Origin: Hymenobacter lucidus
GTDB lineage: Bacteria > Bacteroidota > Bacteroidia > Cytophagales > Hymenobacteraceae
Direction: 5' to 3'
Assembly (NCBI RefSeq): GCF_020447265.1
Contig: NZ_JAJADR010000001.1
Coordinates: forward strand, 1,426,001 to 1,490,000
DNA length: 64,000 nucleotides
Part shown: positions 8,661 through 18,400 of the stretch, one piece after another
How the letters are laid out: every line of letters starts with the position of its first letter
How positions within the stretch are numbered: position 1 is the stretch's first letter
The notes under the pieces: generated by a model
What the model saw: the letters and a program-made list of their open reading frames with translations, nothing else
Database searches by the model: none
Told to the model about the DNA's origin: nothing
Program-made: the position numbers and the translations under genes

Positions 8661-9002
8661 ATGGCTCATCACGCAACTGACCATAACCAGCCAATCGGTG
8701 AGATTCCAAAGCCCGTCACGGGCTGGATCTGGAAGACGTTCTTTGTTCTGGTTGGTGTTACGGCGCTGGAATTCGCGGTGACGTTCATCATGGACCCTAG
8801 CACGTTCCGCAATTCCATCTTGATCATCCTCACCATTTTCAAAGCCTTCTTCATTGTGGCTGAGTTCATGCACTTGAAGCATGAAACCAAAGGCCTGATC
8901 TGGTCGATTCTGGTACCTATGGCCCTGCTGATCTGGCTGATGGTGGCCCTGATTACCGAGGGTTCGGCCATTGGCGAGGCCATTTACAGCGCCTTTAGTT
9001 AA
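8661..9002 (+). CDS. Cytochrome c oxidase subunit IV (CyoD-like)
   Basis: Small 113-residue membrane protein with three helices (about residues 23-44, 50-70 and 80-103) and a His-containing N-terminus (MAHHATDHN). Size, three-helix topology and the segment FIVAEFMHLKHE fit the prokaryotic subunit IV family, which supports assembly of the CuB site. The SCO gene begins only 4 bp after its stop, which ties it to metal-centre assembly. Confidence 0.88.
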   Translation: MAHHATDHNQPIGEIPKPVTGWIWKTFFVLVGVTALEFAVTFIMDPSTFRNSILIILTIFKAFFIVAEFMHLKHETKGLIWSILVPMALLIWLMVALITEGSAIGEAIYSAFS

Positions 9003-9006
9003 ACTA

Positions 9007-9681
9007 ATGCGGCCCAAGCAAACCCTGATTCTGGGCCTCATTCTGCTGTTGCCGGTACTGGCGTTTTTGTTTCTCAAAACTTTCGGTACCAATCGTTTCG
9101 CGCTGCCAACGTACCTGCCCGACCGTGTCGATTCGACGCAGGTTGGCGGGAAGTGGCAGCGCGATACTGTTTTTCATACCCTAGCTGATTTTCGGCTGCC
9201 GTCCCAATCGGGGCGTGTGGTGAGCCAGCAGGATCTGAATGGCGGGCTCTATGTGGCTAGCTTCTTTTTTGCCACCTGTCCCGGTGCCTGCCCGCGCATG
9301 AACAGCCAACTGATGCGGGTGCAGGAGAAATACCGCAAGGAACCCCGGGTGAAGCTCGTATCCTTCACCGTCGACCCCGAGCACGACTCGGTGGCCGTGC
9401 TGGCTCGCTACGCCGAGCAGTACGGCGCTATTGCCGGCAAGTGGTTCTTCCTGACTGGCAACAAAGCGGAATTATACCGGTTAGCAACGGAGGAGTTTCG
9501 ACTGCCGGCTCCCTCGGGCGCGGCACCGGGTATCGTGCACAGCCAAAACCTGTTTCTGGTCGACCGGGACAAGCGGGTGCGGGGTATTTACGATGGCACG
9601 AAGGCGAAGGAAGTAGAGCGCCTCATCACCGAAATCAGCGTTTTGCTGTACAACTATGACCACGACAAGTCCGGCCAATAA
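9007..9681 (+). CDS. SCO1/SenC-type copper chaperone
   Basis: Thioredoxin-fold, membrane-anchored copper chaperone that delivers Cu to the CuA site of subunit II. An N-terminal helix (residues 5-24) anchors it. The copper ligands are C91-P-G-A-C95 and H178 (GIVHSQN). The ATG at 9007 gives MRPKQTLILGL and a 224-residue protein; an upstream in-frame TTG would overlap the subunit IV gene and is less likely. Its last 26 bp overlap the next gene, which suggests translational coupling. Confidence 0.93.
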   Translation: MRPKQTLILGLILLLPVLAFLFLKTFGTNRFALPTYLPDRVDSTQVGGKWQRDTVFHTLADFRLPSQSGRVVSQQDLNGGLYVASFFFATCPGACPRMNSQLMRVQEKYRKEPRVKLVSFTVDPEHDSVAVLARYAEQYGAIAGKWFFLTGNKAELYRLATEEFRLPAPSGAAPGIVHSQNLFLVDRDKRVRGIYDGTKAKEVERLITEISVLLYNYDHDKSGQ

Positions 9682-10213
9682 TCCTGCTGGCAGCAATGCC
9701 CGGATTAAGACCATCATGCTCATCCTGGCGGCCGTGGTGCCGCTGCTGGTGGCAGTTTTGCACTATTTTCCCGAGTCCTTCCGGATTCCTGGGGCTCAGG
9801 TGAAGTTTCTGCCTGCTCTGAATGCCGTACTGAATTCTTTGACGGCGGTTTGCCTGCTGCTGGGCTTCTATTTCATCCGGCAGAAGCAGGTGCTGAAGCA
9901 CCGGGCCATGATGGGCACGGCCTTTCTGTTGGGTTCCCTGTTTCTGGTATCCTACGTGGTATATCATTCACAGGTAGCCTCTACCAAGTTTGGCGGGGAA
10001 GGATTGATTCGGAGCGTATATTACTTCGTTCTGCTCACCCACATTCTGCTGGCGGCCGTGACGGTGGGGTTAGTGCTGTTCACGCTGTACTTTGCCCTCA
10101 CCGAACAGTTTGCCAAGCATCGGCGGATTGCCCGTTGGACCTTCCCGATCTGGCTCTATGTTTCCGTAACGGGCGTTGTCGTGTACTTCATGATTTCGCC
10201 GTACTATACGTAG
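9656..10213 (+). CDS. DUF420 membrane protein (CtaM/YozB-like)
   Basis: A 185-residue protein with five hydrophobic helices and conserved His residues in helices (AVLHYFPES, VYHSQ, LLTHILLA, KHRR). In Firmicutes, members of this family (CtaM) are needed for maturation of heme-A oxidases, and a role in heme A or copper insertion is a reasonable inference here. It overlaps the SCO gene by 26 bp in a different frame. The distribution of His residues in the membrane suggests metal or heme binding. Confidence 0.85.
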   Translation: MTTTSPANNPAGSNARIKTIMLILAAVVPLLVAVLHYFPESFRIPGAQVKFLPALNAVLNSLTAVCLLLGFYFIRQKQVLKHRAMMGTAFLLGSLFLVSYVVYHSQVASTKFGGEGLIRSVYYFVLLTHILLAAVTVGLVLFTLYFALTEQFAKHRRIARWTFPIWLYVSVTGVVVYFMISPYYT

Positions 10214-10253
10214 CCTGTAAGAACCTTTCCGCTCGTAGCTGGTTGATAAAGAG

Positions 10254-10499
10254 ATGAAAAAGACTGTAGGAACCGGATTATTTGCCTTGCTCGTAGCCGT
10301 GCTGCTGAGCCTAGCCCCGCTGGCCGCCCAAGCCCAGTGCACTATGTGTAAAACGCAGGTGGAGTCGGCCCGCACCGAGAAGGACTCATATGATACCTCG
10401 GGTCTGAACAAGGGTATCGTGTATCTGATGACCATTCCGTATTTACTGATCGGCACGGTGGGCTACCTGTGGTACCGCAACAGCCACAAGAAGAAATAG
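10254..10499 (+). CDS. Small membrane protein with CTMC motif
   Basis: An 81-residue protein of unknown function. A cleavable-looking signal (MKKTVGTGLFALLVAVLLSL, cleavage near AQA-QC) is followed at once by CTMCKTQ, a CxxC pair, then a polar stretch, one transmembrane helix (about residues 55-73) and a Lys-rich end. The topology would place the cysteine pair outside the inner membrane next to a single anchor, suitable for copper or thiol chemistry. Its position between DUF420 and DUF983 at the end of the oxidase assembly genes supports a role in oxidase maturation, which is only an inference. Confidence 0.75.
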   Translation: MKKTVGTGLFALLVAVLLSLAPLAAQAQCTMCKTQVESARTEKDSYDTSGLNKGIVYLMTIPYLLIGTVGYLWYRNSHKKK

Positions 10500-10879
10500 T
10501 GGCCGAGCCTTCTTCCACGGTACTGGCCCTGCTGCAATTGAAGTGCCCGCGGTGCCACCGCGGGCCTTTGTTTAAGTACTCAGCGCTGAGTCTGACCAAG
10601 TTCGACGACATGCATGAGGCCTGCCCCGAATGCGGGCAGCACTACGAGCCGGAAGTGGGCTTTTACTGGGGCGCCATGTACGTGAGCTACGGCTTCTCGG
10701 TGGGTATCGTGGTGTTGGTGGGCGTGCTGCTTTATTATCTGGCCCACGACCCGCCGGTGTGGGTGTACGTGAGCACCGTGGCCGTGACGGTACTGCTGCT
10801 CACCCCACTGCTGTTTCGCTATGCCCGGGCCGTAATGCTCTACTTCTTCGGCGGTATCGACTTCCAAGCCACCCGCTGA
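10499..10879 (+). CDS. DUF983 zinc-ribbon membrane protein
   Basis: Short protein with an N-terminal zinc ribbon (CPRC near the start and CPECGQHY about 30 residues later), then a Trp/Gly segment (EVGFYWGAMYVSYG) and two transmembrane helices. DUF983 genes are often linked to cytochrome oxidase genes, but the function is unknown. I place the start at the GTG that overlaps the previous stop by one base (TAGTG, 10497-10501), giving 126 residues; a GTG 30 bp upstream is also in frame. A terminator follows 43 bp after the stop, closing the oxidase operon. Confidence 0.82.
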   Translation: MAEPSSTVLALLQLKCPRCHRGPLFKYSALSLTKFDDMHEACPECGQHYEPEVGFYWGAMYVSYGFSVGIVVLVGVLLYYLAHDPPVWVYVSTVAVTVLLLTPLLFRYARAVMLYFFGGIDFQATR

Positions 10880-10922
10880 AAAGTCGCTTCAGCTGCTACC
10901 GTCGTAACGGGCTAAGAATAGG

Positions 10923-10948
10923 AAATGCCGCCGTTTGGCGGCATTTTT
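10923..10948 (+). terminator. Intrinsic terminator closing the oxidase operon
   Basis: A perfect 10-bp stem, AAATGCCGCC (10923-10932) with GGCGGCATTT (10937-10946), has a GTTT loop and a T-tail. Confidence 0.88.
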
Positions 10949-11006
10949 GTTTGGGCTACCTCTTGTTTTTATCTGTTGCGCCCACCCATTCCAGCTCCCT
11001 CCACTA

Positions 11007-14000
11007 TTGAAGTCGTCCCGCTTTTCTCCTTTCGTATTGCTGCTGGCGGCCTCCATCTGTTTTGTGGGCGCCTACCTCAGCAACCGTTTCGGAACCCGGG
11101 CCTCCGGTGTGCTGGTGCATACCGATGTGGTGCGCCTGCAGAACCTGATAGAAGGAGCGGAGCGCGTGGCCGAGCGGGACGGGGCTGAAGTAGCCCGACA
11201 GCTGCAAAGCGGGGAGCTCAACTTCAGCTCTCTGGTGGGCCACAGCACGTATCCGTGCTTTGTGTTTCGCGGCGAAAAGCTGCTCTACTGGTCGGATCAT
11301 ACCACCCGGCCCGAGCCCGAAAACGCCGGGCAGAATTTCCGGGAAAAGCTCGTGGAAATGCGCTTTGGCCACTATCTGGCTCTGCGCCGCCCGGCCGGCC
11401 CCTACGTGGTGCTGACCTACGTGCCGCTGGAAAAACGCTACGGTATCAGCAACCGCTACCTGCGGGAAGGCTCCGAAAAGGCGCTCTTCAAGGGCCTGAA
11501 TGTGCGCATCATGCCCAATATGCCCGGCTCCCGGCTGCCGTGGCTGCGCTCAGCCGAGGGCAAGTACCTGTTTTCGGTGGAGAGCCTGCAACCCAATCCG
11601 GTTACAGGCAAATACCTGCTGCTGGCGCTGCTGGCCCTGGGCACGGGCCTCTACGTAGCGGGCTGGCTGCTGCTGGCCAGGCGGCTGCTAGCCCAGGGGT
11701 GCATTGTAGAGGGCGCGGCCAGCATTGTGTTGCCCCTGATGGCCTACCGAGCGGCGCTGCTGTATCTGGGTCTGCCCTTTTCAGTAGTCGAGCTGCCTTT
11801 GTTTGACCCGCGCGTGTATGCCGCCTCCTGGCTTTCCCCGTCTCTGGGCGACCTGCTCATCAATGCGCTCCTGCTGATGCTGACGGCCTATTACGCGCTG
11901 CTGCTGTTTCGGCGCTACGGGGTGGTGCGGCAGGTGCGGCACGTGGAGAGTTTAGCGGGCCGTACGGCGGTGGGCACCTTGGTGGTGTTTGCCTTCTTGG
12001 GAATGCTGGAAATGCTGTTCCAATTTTATTCCAACAGCTTCAACAACTCCCAGCTGGTGCTGGATATCACCCAGAACATCCAGGTTTCGGGGTTTAAATT
12101 ACTGCTCGGCCTGGCCATTGTGCTGCACACCGGTGGGTATCTGGTAGGGTTTTACATTCTTTCCCAGCTTTTCATTGCCATTGGCCGGCCCGTTACCAAG
12201 CGGCTGGGTGCCGGGCTGCTAGCCGTTTCAACGCTTATTTTTCTGCCGGCCGGCATTGTGCTGGGCGAGGCGCATATTGTGCTGCTGGGCCTCACGCTGC
12301 TCTTTTTCGTGGTGGTGCGCATTACCGGGCTCAAGCAGATTGCGTCTATCATGCCCTATCAGATTTACCTGTTTATCTTTCTGATGCTGGGTATCAGCTC
12401 GGCGGTGGGCGCGCTGGCCCTCTATGAGCATTTCGACCGGCAGCTGGTGCTTACCAAGCAGAAAATAGCGGGCAATCTGCTCGTCGACAACGACCTGCAG
12501 GGCGAGTACCTGCTGGCGGAGCGCACCCGCGAAATGGCCGCCGACCCGGGTATCCGGACTATGCTGGCCAGCCCGTTTGCCAACCAGGACGTGGTGCGGC
12601 AAAAAATCGTGAAGTACTACCTGCGCGGCTACTTCGATAAGTATGAGGTAAGCGTAACCTTATTTGACCCCGCCGGCAAGCCTATTCAGGAAGCCCGCAC
12701 TAGGCCAAACCTGGCGCCTACGCGCCGGCAGCTGCTACGCGCGGCCCTGCCCACCGACCAGCCTAACATCTACCTGATTCGCAACCCCAGCTCGTTTAGC
12801 ACACGGCGCTACGTGGCTTTCGTGGGCGTACCCGGTACGCGGGCAGCAGTTGGCGGTGCGGGCCGGGCGGGCGTAAGTACAGTGCTGCTCGAGCTGTCAT
12901 TGAAAAAGCTCACTACCAACAGCGTGGTACCTGAGCTACTCGTCGACCAGAAATTCTTTCAGCCCAGTCTGGGGCCCGAGCTAAGCTACGCCGGCTTCGA
13001 GCAGGGGCGGCTGGTGTACAACGAGGGCGACTTCGACTACGTGAATCAGCTGACAGCTCAGCAGCTGCGCGACCCGCGCCTCTACAGCATCGGCTTGTCG
13101 GTAAACAACTTCCACCACCTGGCCGTGCGCGGCCCCCAGAACCGCACGGCGGTAGTCACAACGGCCACGTACTCGTTTACCAACTGGCTGGCCAACTTTT
13201 CCTTCCTGTTTCTGCTGCATACTTTCTTCTGGCTGCTGGCCATTGGGGTGTATATGCTGGCCCGGGGCCGGTATTTCGAGGCGTTTCGCACCAACTTCAG
13301 CACCAAGATTCAGCTGTTTCTCAATTTCGGCATTCTGGTGCCACTCATCGTGGTCAGCATTGCCACGGCCAGCCAAGTAACCAACTCCTACAAGCGCGAC
13401 CTGCTGCGCACGTATGAGCGGCGCGGCAAGGCAGTGCAGGAAAACCTGCTGAAAAACCAGGCCGTGCTGGCCGACTCTGCCAGCCGCACCGCCCTCGTGG
13501 ACTTGGCCGAAAACGTGTCGGGCCTCACCGAAACCGACCTGAACCTCTACAATGCCCAGGGCGAGCTGCTGGTGAGCAGTCAGCCGCTCATTTTTGAGTC
13601 GGGCCTGCTGAGCCCGTTGATGAACCCGGCCGCCGCCGCCGCCCTGGCCGAGCAAGCCCAGCCCCGCGTACTGCTCACCGAGCGAGCCGGCTCCCTGTCG
13701 TTCAACTCGCTGTATCTGCCGCTACGGGCCGTAATGGGGCCCGAGCGGGCCAACGTGGTGGTGGGCTATGTAGGCATTCCGTTCTTCGACTCGGAGAAGG
13801 AGCTGGACAACAAGCTGATTGAGCTCATTTCGACCATTCTGAACATCTTCACCGTGATGTTCATCCTGTTTCTGGTACTCACCTTCATTGCCTCGCGCCT
13901 GCTCACCTCGCCGTTGAAAGTGCTGACCGAGAAGCTTAAACACACCACGCTCACGGGTCAGAACGAAATGCTGGCCTACGAGTCGTCGGATGAAATCGGG

Positions 14001-14765
14001 CTGCTGGTGCGCGAGTACAACGCCATGCTGCTGAAGCTGGAGGAAAGCAAGCAGGAGCTGGCCACCCAGGAAAAAGAGGCCGCCTGGCGCGAAATGGCCC
14101 GGCAAGTAGCCCACGAAATCAAGAACCCGCTGACGCCGATGAAGCTCAGTCTGCAGTTCTTGCAGAAGGCTATTGCCGAAAACCGGCCCAACGTGGAGGA
14201 GCTGATTGGCCGAATTTCCCAGACGCTGATTACCCAGGTAGATGTGCTGAGCGACATTGCCACCTCATTTAGCAACTTCACCAATCTACCCGCCATGCGG
14301 CCCGAGCGCCTCGATGTGGCCTCTATTCTGCGCCGCTGCGTAGGGCTGCACCAGGGTGGGGCGCGGGGCGGCAAAATTGAGTTGGAATTGCCCGCCGAGG
14401 CGGAAGCTGGCGAGTATGTGGTATTTGCCGACGAAAACCTACTGGTACGTACTTTCAACAACCTGCTCATCAACGCGCTGCAGGCGGTGCCGGAAAGTCG
14501 CCGCCCGCTGATTACCGCTTCCCTGCAGCTCGTGCCCGATTCGGATCGGGTGCGGGTCTGCATTCAGGATAACGGGGCCGGAATTGCGGAGAACGTGCGC
14601 GACAAGGTGTTTGTGCCGAACTTTACGACCAAAGAATCCGGCTCGGGCATCGGCTTGGCAGTAGCCCGGCGTGGCATCGAAAGCGCGGGGGGGCGCATCT
14701 GGTTTGAGACGGAAGAAGGCGTAGGTACCCTGTTTTGTATTGAGCTGCCGCTGGCTCCGGCGTAG
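11007..14765 (+). CDS. Large NtrY-like membrane sensor histidine kinase
   Basis: A 1252-residue sensor kinase. An N-terminal signal anchor is followed by a periplasmic region, a multi-helix membrane block (about residues 200-450), a second periplasmic sensor-like region, further helices (about 720 and 945-965), a HAMP segment, a HisKA domain with phospho-acceptor H1036 (VAHEIKNPLTPMK) and an HATPase_c domain with N-box NNLLINALQAV, DNGAGI and GSGIGLAVARRG. The frame runs into the preceding terminator, so the TTG at 11007 (MKSSRFSPFVLLL) is preferred as start. No response regulator lies beside it, so its partner and signal are unknown. The size is well above the usual NtrY length. Confidence 0.85.
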   Translation: MKSSRFSPFVLLLAASICFVGAYLSNRFGTRASGVLVHTDVVRLQNLIEGAERVAERDGAEVARQLQSGELNFSSLVGHSTYPCFVFRGEKLLYWSDHTTRPEPENAGQNFREKLVEMRFGHYLALRRPAGPYVVLTYVPLEKRYGISNRYLREGSEKALFKGLNVRIMPNMPGSRLPWLRSAEGKYLFSVESLQPNPVTGKYLLLALLALGTGLYVAGWLLLARRLLAQGCIVEGAASIVLPLMAYRAALLYLGLPFSVVELPLFDPRVYAASWLSPSLGDLLINALLLMLTAYYALLLFRRYGVVRQVRHVESLAGRTAVGTLVVFAFLGMLEMLFQFYSNSFNNSQLVLDITQNIQVSGFKLLLGLAIVLHTGGYLVGFYILSQLFIAIGRPVTKRLGAGLLAVSTLIFLPAGIVLGEAHIVLLGLTLLFFVVVRITGLKQIASIMPYQIYLFIFLMLGISSAVGALALYEHFDRQLVLTKQKIAGNLLVDNDLQGEYLLAERTREMAADPGIRTMLASPFANQDVVRQKIVKYYLRGYFDKYEVSVTLFDPAGKPIQEARTRPNLAPTRRQLLRAALPTDQPNIYLIRNPSSFSTRRYVAFVGVPGTRAAVGGAGRAGVSTVLLELSLKKLTTNSVVPELLVDQKFFQPSLGPELSYAGFEQGRLVYNEGDFDYVNQLTAQQLRDPRLYSIGLSVNNFHHLAVRGPQNRTAVVTTATYSFTNWLANFSFLFLLHTFFWLLAIGVYMLARGRYFEAFRTNFSTKIQLFLNFGILVPLIVVSIATASQVTNSYKRDLLRTYERRGKAVQENLLKNQAVLADSASRTALVDLAENVSGLTETDLNLYNAQGELLVSSQPLIFESGLLSPLMNPAAAAALAEQAQPRVLLTERAGSLSFNSLYLPLRAVMGPERANVVVGYVGIPFFDSEKELDNKLIELISTILNIFTVMFILFLVLTFIASRLLTSPLKVLTEKLKHTTLTGQNEMLAYESSDEIGLLVREYNAMLLKLEESKQELATQEKEAAWREMARQVAHEIKNPLTPMKLSLQFLQKAIAENRPNVEELIGRISQTLITQVDVLSDIATSFSNFTNLPAMRPERLDVASILRRCVGLHQGGARGGKIELELPAEAEAGEYVVFADENLLVRTFNNLLINALQAVPESRRPLITASLQLVPDSDRVRVCIQDNGAGIAENVRDKVFVPNFTTKESGSGIGLAVARRGIESAGGRIWFETEEGVGTLFCIELPLAPA

Positions 14766-14786
14766 CGGGTTAGATTCTGAAAAGAC

Positions 14787-15311
14787 ATGAAGCAGCCAAT
14801 TCTGATTCTGGGGAGCGCCCGGGGCGAGAGCACAACCCGCGGGTTTGCGCAGCAGCTCCTGGGGGCAACGCCACACACGGTTATCGATTTGCGGGAGTAT
14901 GCCGTTGCGCCCTACAGTTACCAAAGCAACTACCCGGCGCAAGACGAGTTTCTGGCCCTAATCGAGCGGGTACTCGAGCATGACCCAGTGATTTTTGCCA
15001 CGCCCGTGTACTGGTACTCGATGAGCGGGTCGATGAAAACCTTCTTCGACCGGATTACCGATCTAACTAGAATGCGCAAAGACCTGGGCCGCCGCCTGGC
15101 CGGCAAGTCGGTGCTGCTGGTGGCTACGGGCTCCGACGCCGAGCTGCCGCCGGGCTTTGCTGTGCCCTTCGAGCTGACGGCCGCTTACCTGAACATGCCG
15201 TTCGGCGGCGCGTTTTACTACTCCGACAAAACGCCGCTGCCGGAAAGCGTGGCAACTCAACGGCCCCGCTTCGTAGCCGCGCTGACAAAACCCAACCCGA
15301 ATAATTCCTGA
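14787..15311 (+). CDS. NAD(P)H-dependent flavin reductase, flavodoxin fold
   Basis: A 174-residue flavodoxin-like protein. The phosphate-binding loop reads LGSARGESTTR at residues 8-18, and ATPVYWYSMSGSMKTFFDR around residue 75 is the FMN/ring-contacting segment typical of NADPH-dependent FMN reductases and related quinone reductases. It probably reduces a flavin or quinone substrate in the cytoplasm. It starts 21 bp after the sensor kinase and may be cotranscribed with it. The exact substrate cannot be assigned. Confidence 0.8.
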   Translation: MKQPILILGSARGESTTRGFAQQLLGATPHTVIDLREYAVAPYSYQSNYPAQDEFLALIERVLEHDPVIFATPVYWYSMSGSMKTFFDRITDLTRMRKDLGRRLAGKSVLLVATGSDAELPPGFAVPFELTAAYLNMPFGGAFYYSDKTPLPESVATQRPRFVAALTKPNPNNS

Positions 15312-15403
15312 GCCGGGGCCAGTTCATTGGCACGAAACGCCCGGCTTCGCGCGTTGTTGAGCCGCCCCGTTACCTTCTGCCCCCAATCCGCTTTCAGCAC
15401 CGA

Positions 15404-18400
15404 ATGATCAGCAGCAATACGCTTCGAATCCTGCGCATTTGCCTGCTGCTGCTCGGAGGAGTGCTGGGAACCATAGCGGCGCAGGCCCAGCAGCAACAGA
15501 ATGTGCCTTCGTCGCGCCGGTGCCGGTGGCTGCGCCTGCCGCCCAACCGCGCCGACACGACCAGCTTTGCCCTCACTGATTCGCTGACCATCGTGCCTTC
15601 CTCGGTGAGTGTGCAGGGTCGCTCGGTGGCCTACGATTTTCGCACTGGCCGCTACCGGCTAACCCAAGCTGCTGCCGCTGACTCGTCCGCCCCCGCCGGG
15701 CCCGACTCGGTGCTGGTGTGCTACCGGGTACTGCCGCTGCAGCTCGCCGCGCCCCGGTTTCGGCGGCCCCGCGGGCTCATGGACAGCGTGAGCTTCGGCC
15801 GTAAGCCGTTTGGCTACGACGATTTCGCGGTGAAGGAGCAGATTCTCAACACGCCCGGCATCAACAAAACCGGCAATTTGTCGCGGGGCGTGTCGTTTGG
15901 CAACACCCAGAACGTGTTTGTCAACTCCTCGCTCAACCTGCAGCTCGACGGCAAGCTCACCGACGACATAACCCTGACGGCTGCCATCAGTGACCAGAGC
16001 GTGCCGTTTCAGCCCGAGGGCAACACCCAGCAGCTCCAGGAATTCGACCGGCTCTATATTACGCTCACCCACCCACGCTGGAATCTGACGGCCGGCGACG
16101 TGGTACTGCGTAACAAGCCCGACTACTTTCTGCGCTTCTACAAAAATGTGCAGGGCGCCGCCATTGAGGGCAATGTAAGCGTGAAGCCCGGTTACCGCAG
16201 CACCACTACCGTGGCGGCGGGCGTGGCCAAGGGCAAGTTTGCCTCCATTGACATTGCGCCCATCGAAAACGTGCAGGGGCCCTACCGCCTGCGCGGACCC
16301 AACGGCGAGCAGTTTATCATCGTGCTGGCCAACTCCGAGCGGGTGTACCTCGATGGCCGCCTGATGACGCGCGGCTTCGATTTCGACTATGTTATCGACT
16401 ACAACCAGGCCGAAGTCACGTTTTCGCCCCAGCACCTGATTACCCGCAACTCGCGCATCAAGATTGATTTCGAGTATTCCGACTTCAACTACGCCCGCTC
16501 GCTCTACCACCTGAGCCACTACCAAGAAATAGGCAAGCTGAGCGTGCACGCCAACTACTACCGCGAAGCCGACAACCCCGACAACTCACCCAACCTGACT
16601 CTGGACGACTCGACGCGGGCCCAGCTGCAGCGCGTGAACGAAAACGTGAGCCAGGTGAGCGTGCCCGGGGCCACGGCCGACTCCTACGACCGGCGGAAGC
16701 TGCAGTACAACCAGGCCATTATCCTGGACCCGACCACGCAGCTGCCGGTGGAAACCTACACCTACCCGCCCGATTCGACCAAGCAGGTATACACGGTGCG
16801 CTTCACAGATAAGGGGCCGGGTGGCGGCAGCTACAACCTGAGCACGCGCTACACCAATGCCAATGGCCGCGTGTACGAGTACGTAGGGCCGGGTCGGGGC
16901 CGTTACCTCGACGAGCGGCTGCTGCCTACACCCTTGCAGAAGCAGATGGTGACGATGGGCGCCACCTACCGGCTCGACTCCACCACCACGGTTTTTGCCG
17001 ACGTGGCTTCTACCAATCTGGACCTAAACCGGTTTTCGCCCGCCACCGACCAGGGCCAGGCCATGCGCGTGGGCTACGCCGTGCTGGACCGCACCCTGAG
17101 CTTGCCGGTGCTGAAGTCCTACAAGTTTCGCAGCGCCCTGGATTACGAGTATACCAGTCACCGGTTTGCGCCCATCGACCGGTACCGCGACATTGAGTTT
17201 GACCGCAACTGGAGCACTGCCAGCACCGTGCAGGGCAACGCCACGCGCCGCGCCGCCCGGGAAGACAACGTGCTCAACTTCTCGGTAGGGGCGGTGAAGG
17301 ATGCCAACAACCTGATCAACTACCGCGTGACGCGCCGCTACCGGGCCGGCGAGGTGAATGGCCTGCAGAACTGGCTGGATGTGGCCCAGAAGCTGGGCGA
17401 TGTGGAAGTGCGGGCCGGGCTGTTTTTGCTCAGCACCGACGCCGGGCGGTTCCGCTCGCAGTGGGCCCGGGGCGAGGCTACGGCCCGCTACAACCACGGC
17501 GCGGTGGTACCCGGCTACGCCTACCGCTTCGACAAAAACCGCGTGGCCCTGCCCGATGGCGACTCGCTGAGCTCGGCCAACTACTTCGACGAGCACAATG
17601 TGTTTCTGCAAAGCCGGGACAGCGCCAAAACCCGCTACCGCCTCGATTACACCTACCGCCGCGACCAGACGCCGTTGCTCAACGAGCTGCGCACCCGCGG
17701 CCAGGCCCAGACCTGGCAGGGCACCTTCAGCAGCCGCCTCGGCAAAAACCAGGATTTGAACCTGCTGGCTACCTACCGCGACCTGAGTGCCCGCGACAGT
17801 GCCCGCCAAAGCACCGTGCTGGGCAAAATCGACTGGAACGCCTCGTTTCTGCAGAACGTGCTGCGCTCGGAGCTAAGCTACAGCGTGGCCACCGGTCGGG
17901 AGCTGCGCCGAGACTTTTCGTTTTTGCCGACTCAGCCGGGTCAAGGCACGCACTACTACCAGGATACCGACGGTGACGGAATTCAGGAGAAAGACGAGTT
18001 CTTTGAAGCCCAGACCCCCGACGCGCAGTACCGCACCTATATCAAGGTGTTTTTGCCCACCGACGACTACATCGTGGCCTTCACCAACCGTTTCAGCTAC
18101 CGGCTCACGCTCAGCGCCCCACGCCAGTGGCGCGACCAGGCCGGCCTGCGCAGCCTACTGGCCCGGTTTTCCACCATCAGCAGCGTCACCCTCGACCGGC
18201 GCACTATCGACCGGAACTTGGTGTCGCGCCTTAACCCGTTTGCCTTCCAAACCGAGGATACGCTGCTGCTCTCGTTGAACAAGCTGCTGCGCAATACATT
18301 GTACTTCAACCGCTCCAACCCAATTTTCGGGGGCGAGTTTACCGTGCAGCAAACCCAGCAGAAAGTGCTGCTCAGCCAGGGCTTCGATGTGCGCAATCTG

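Noticed and set aside
10935..11006. Longer N-terminus of the sensor kinase from TTG at 10935
   Set aside because: It would start inside the terminator hairpin at 10923-10948 and add a Pro/Cys-rich segment before a normal signal anchor.
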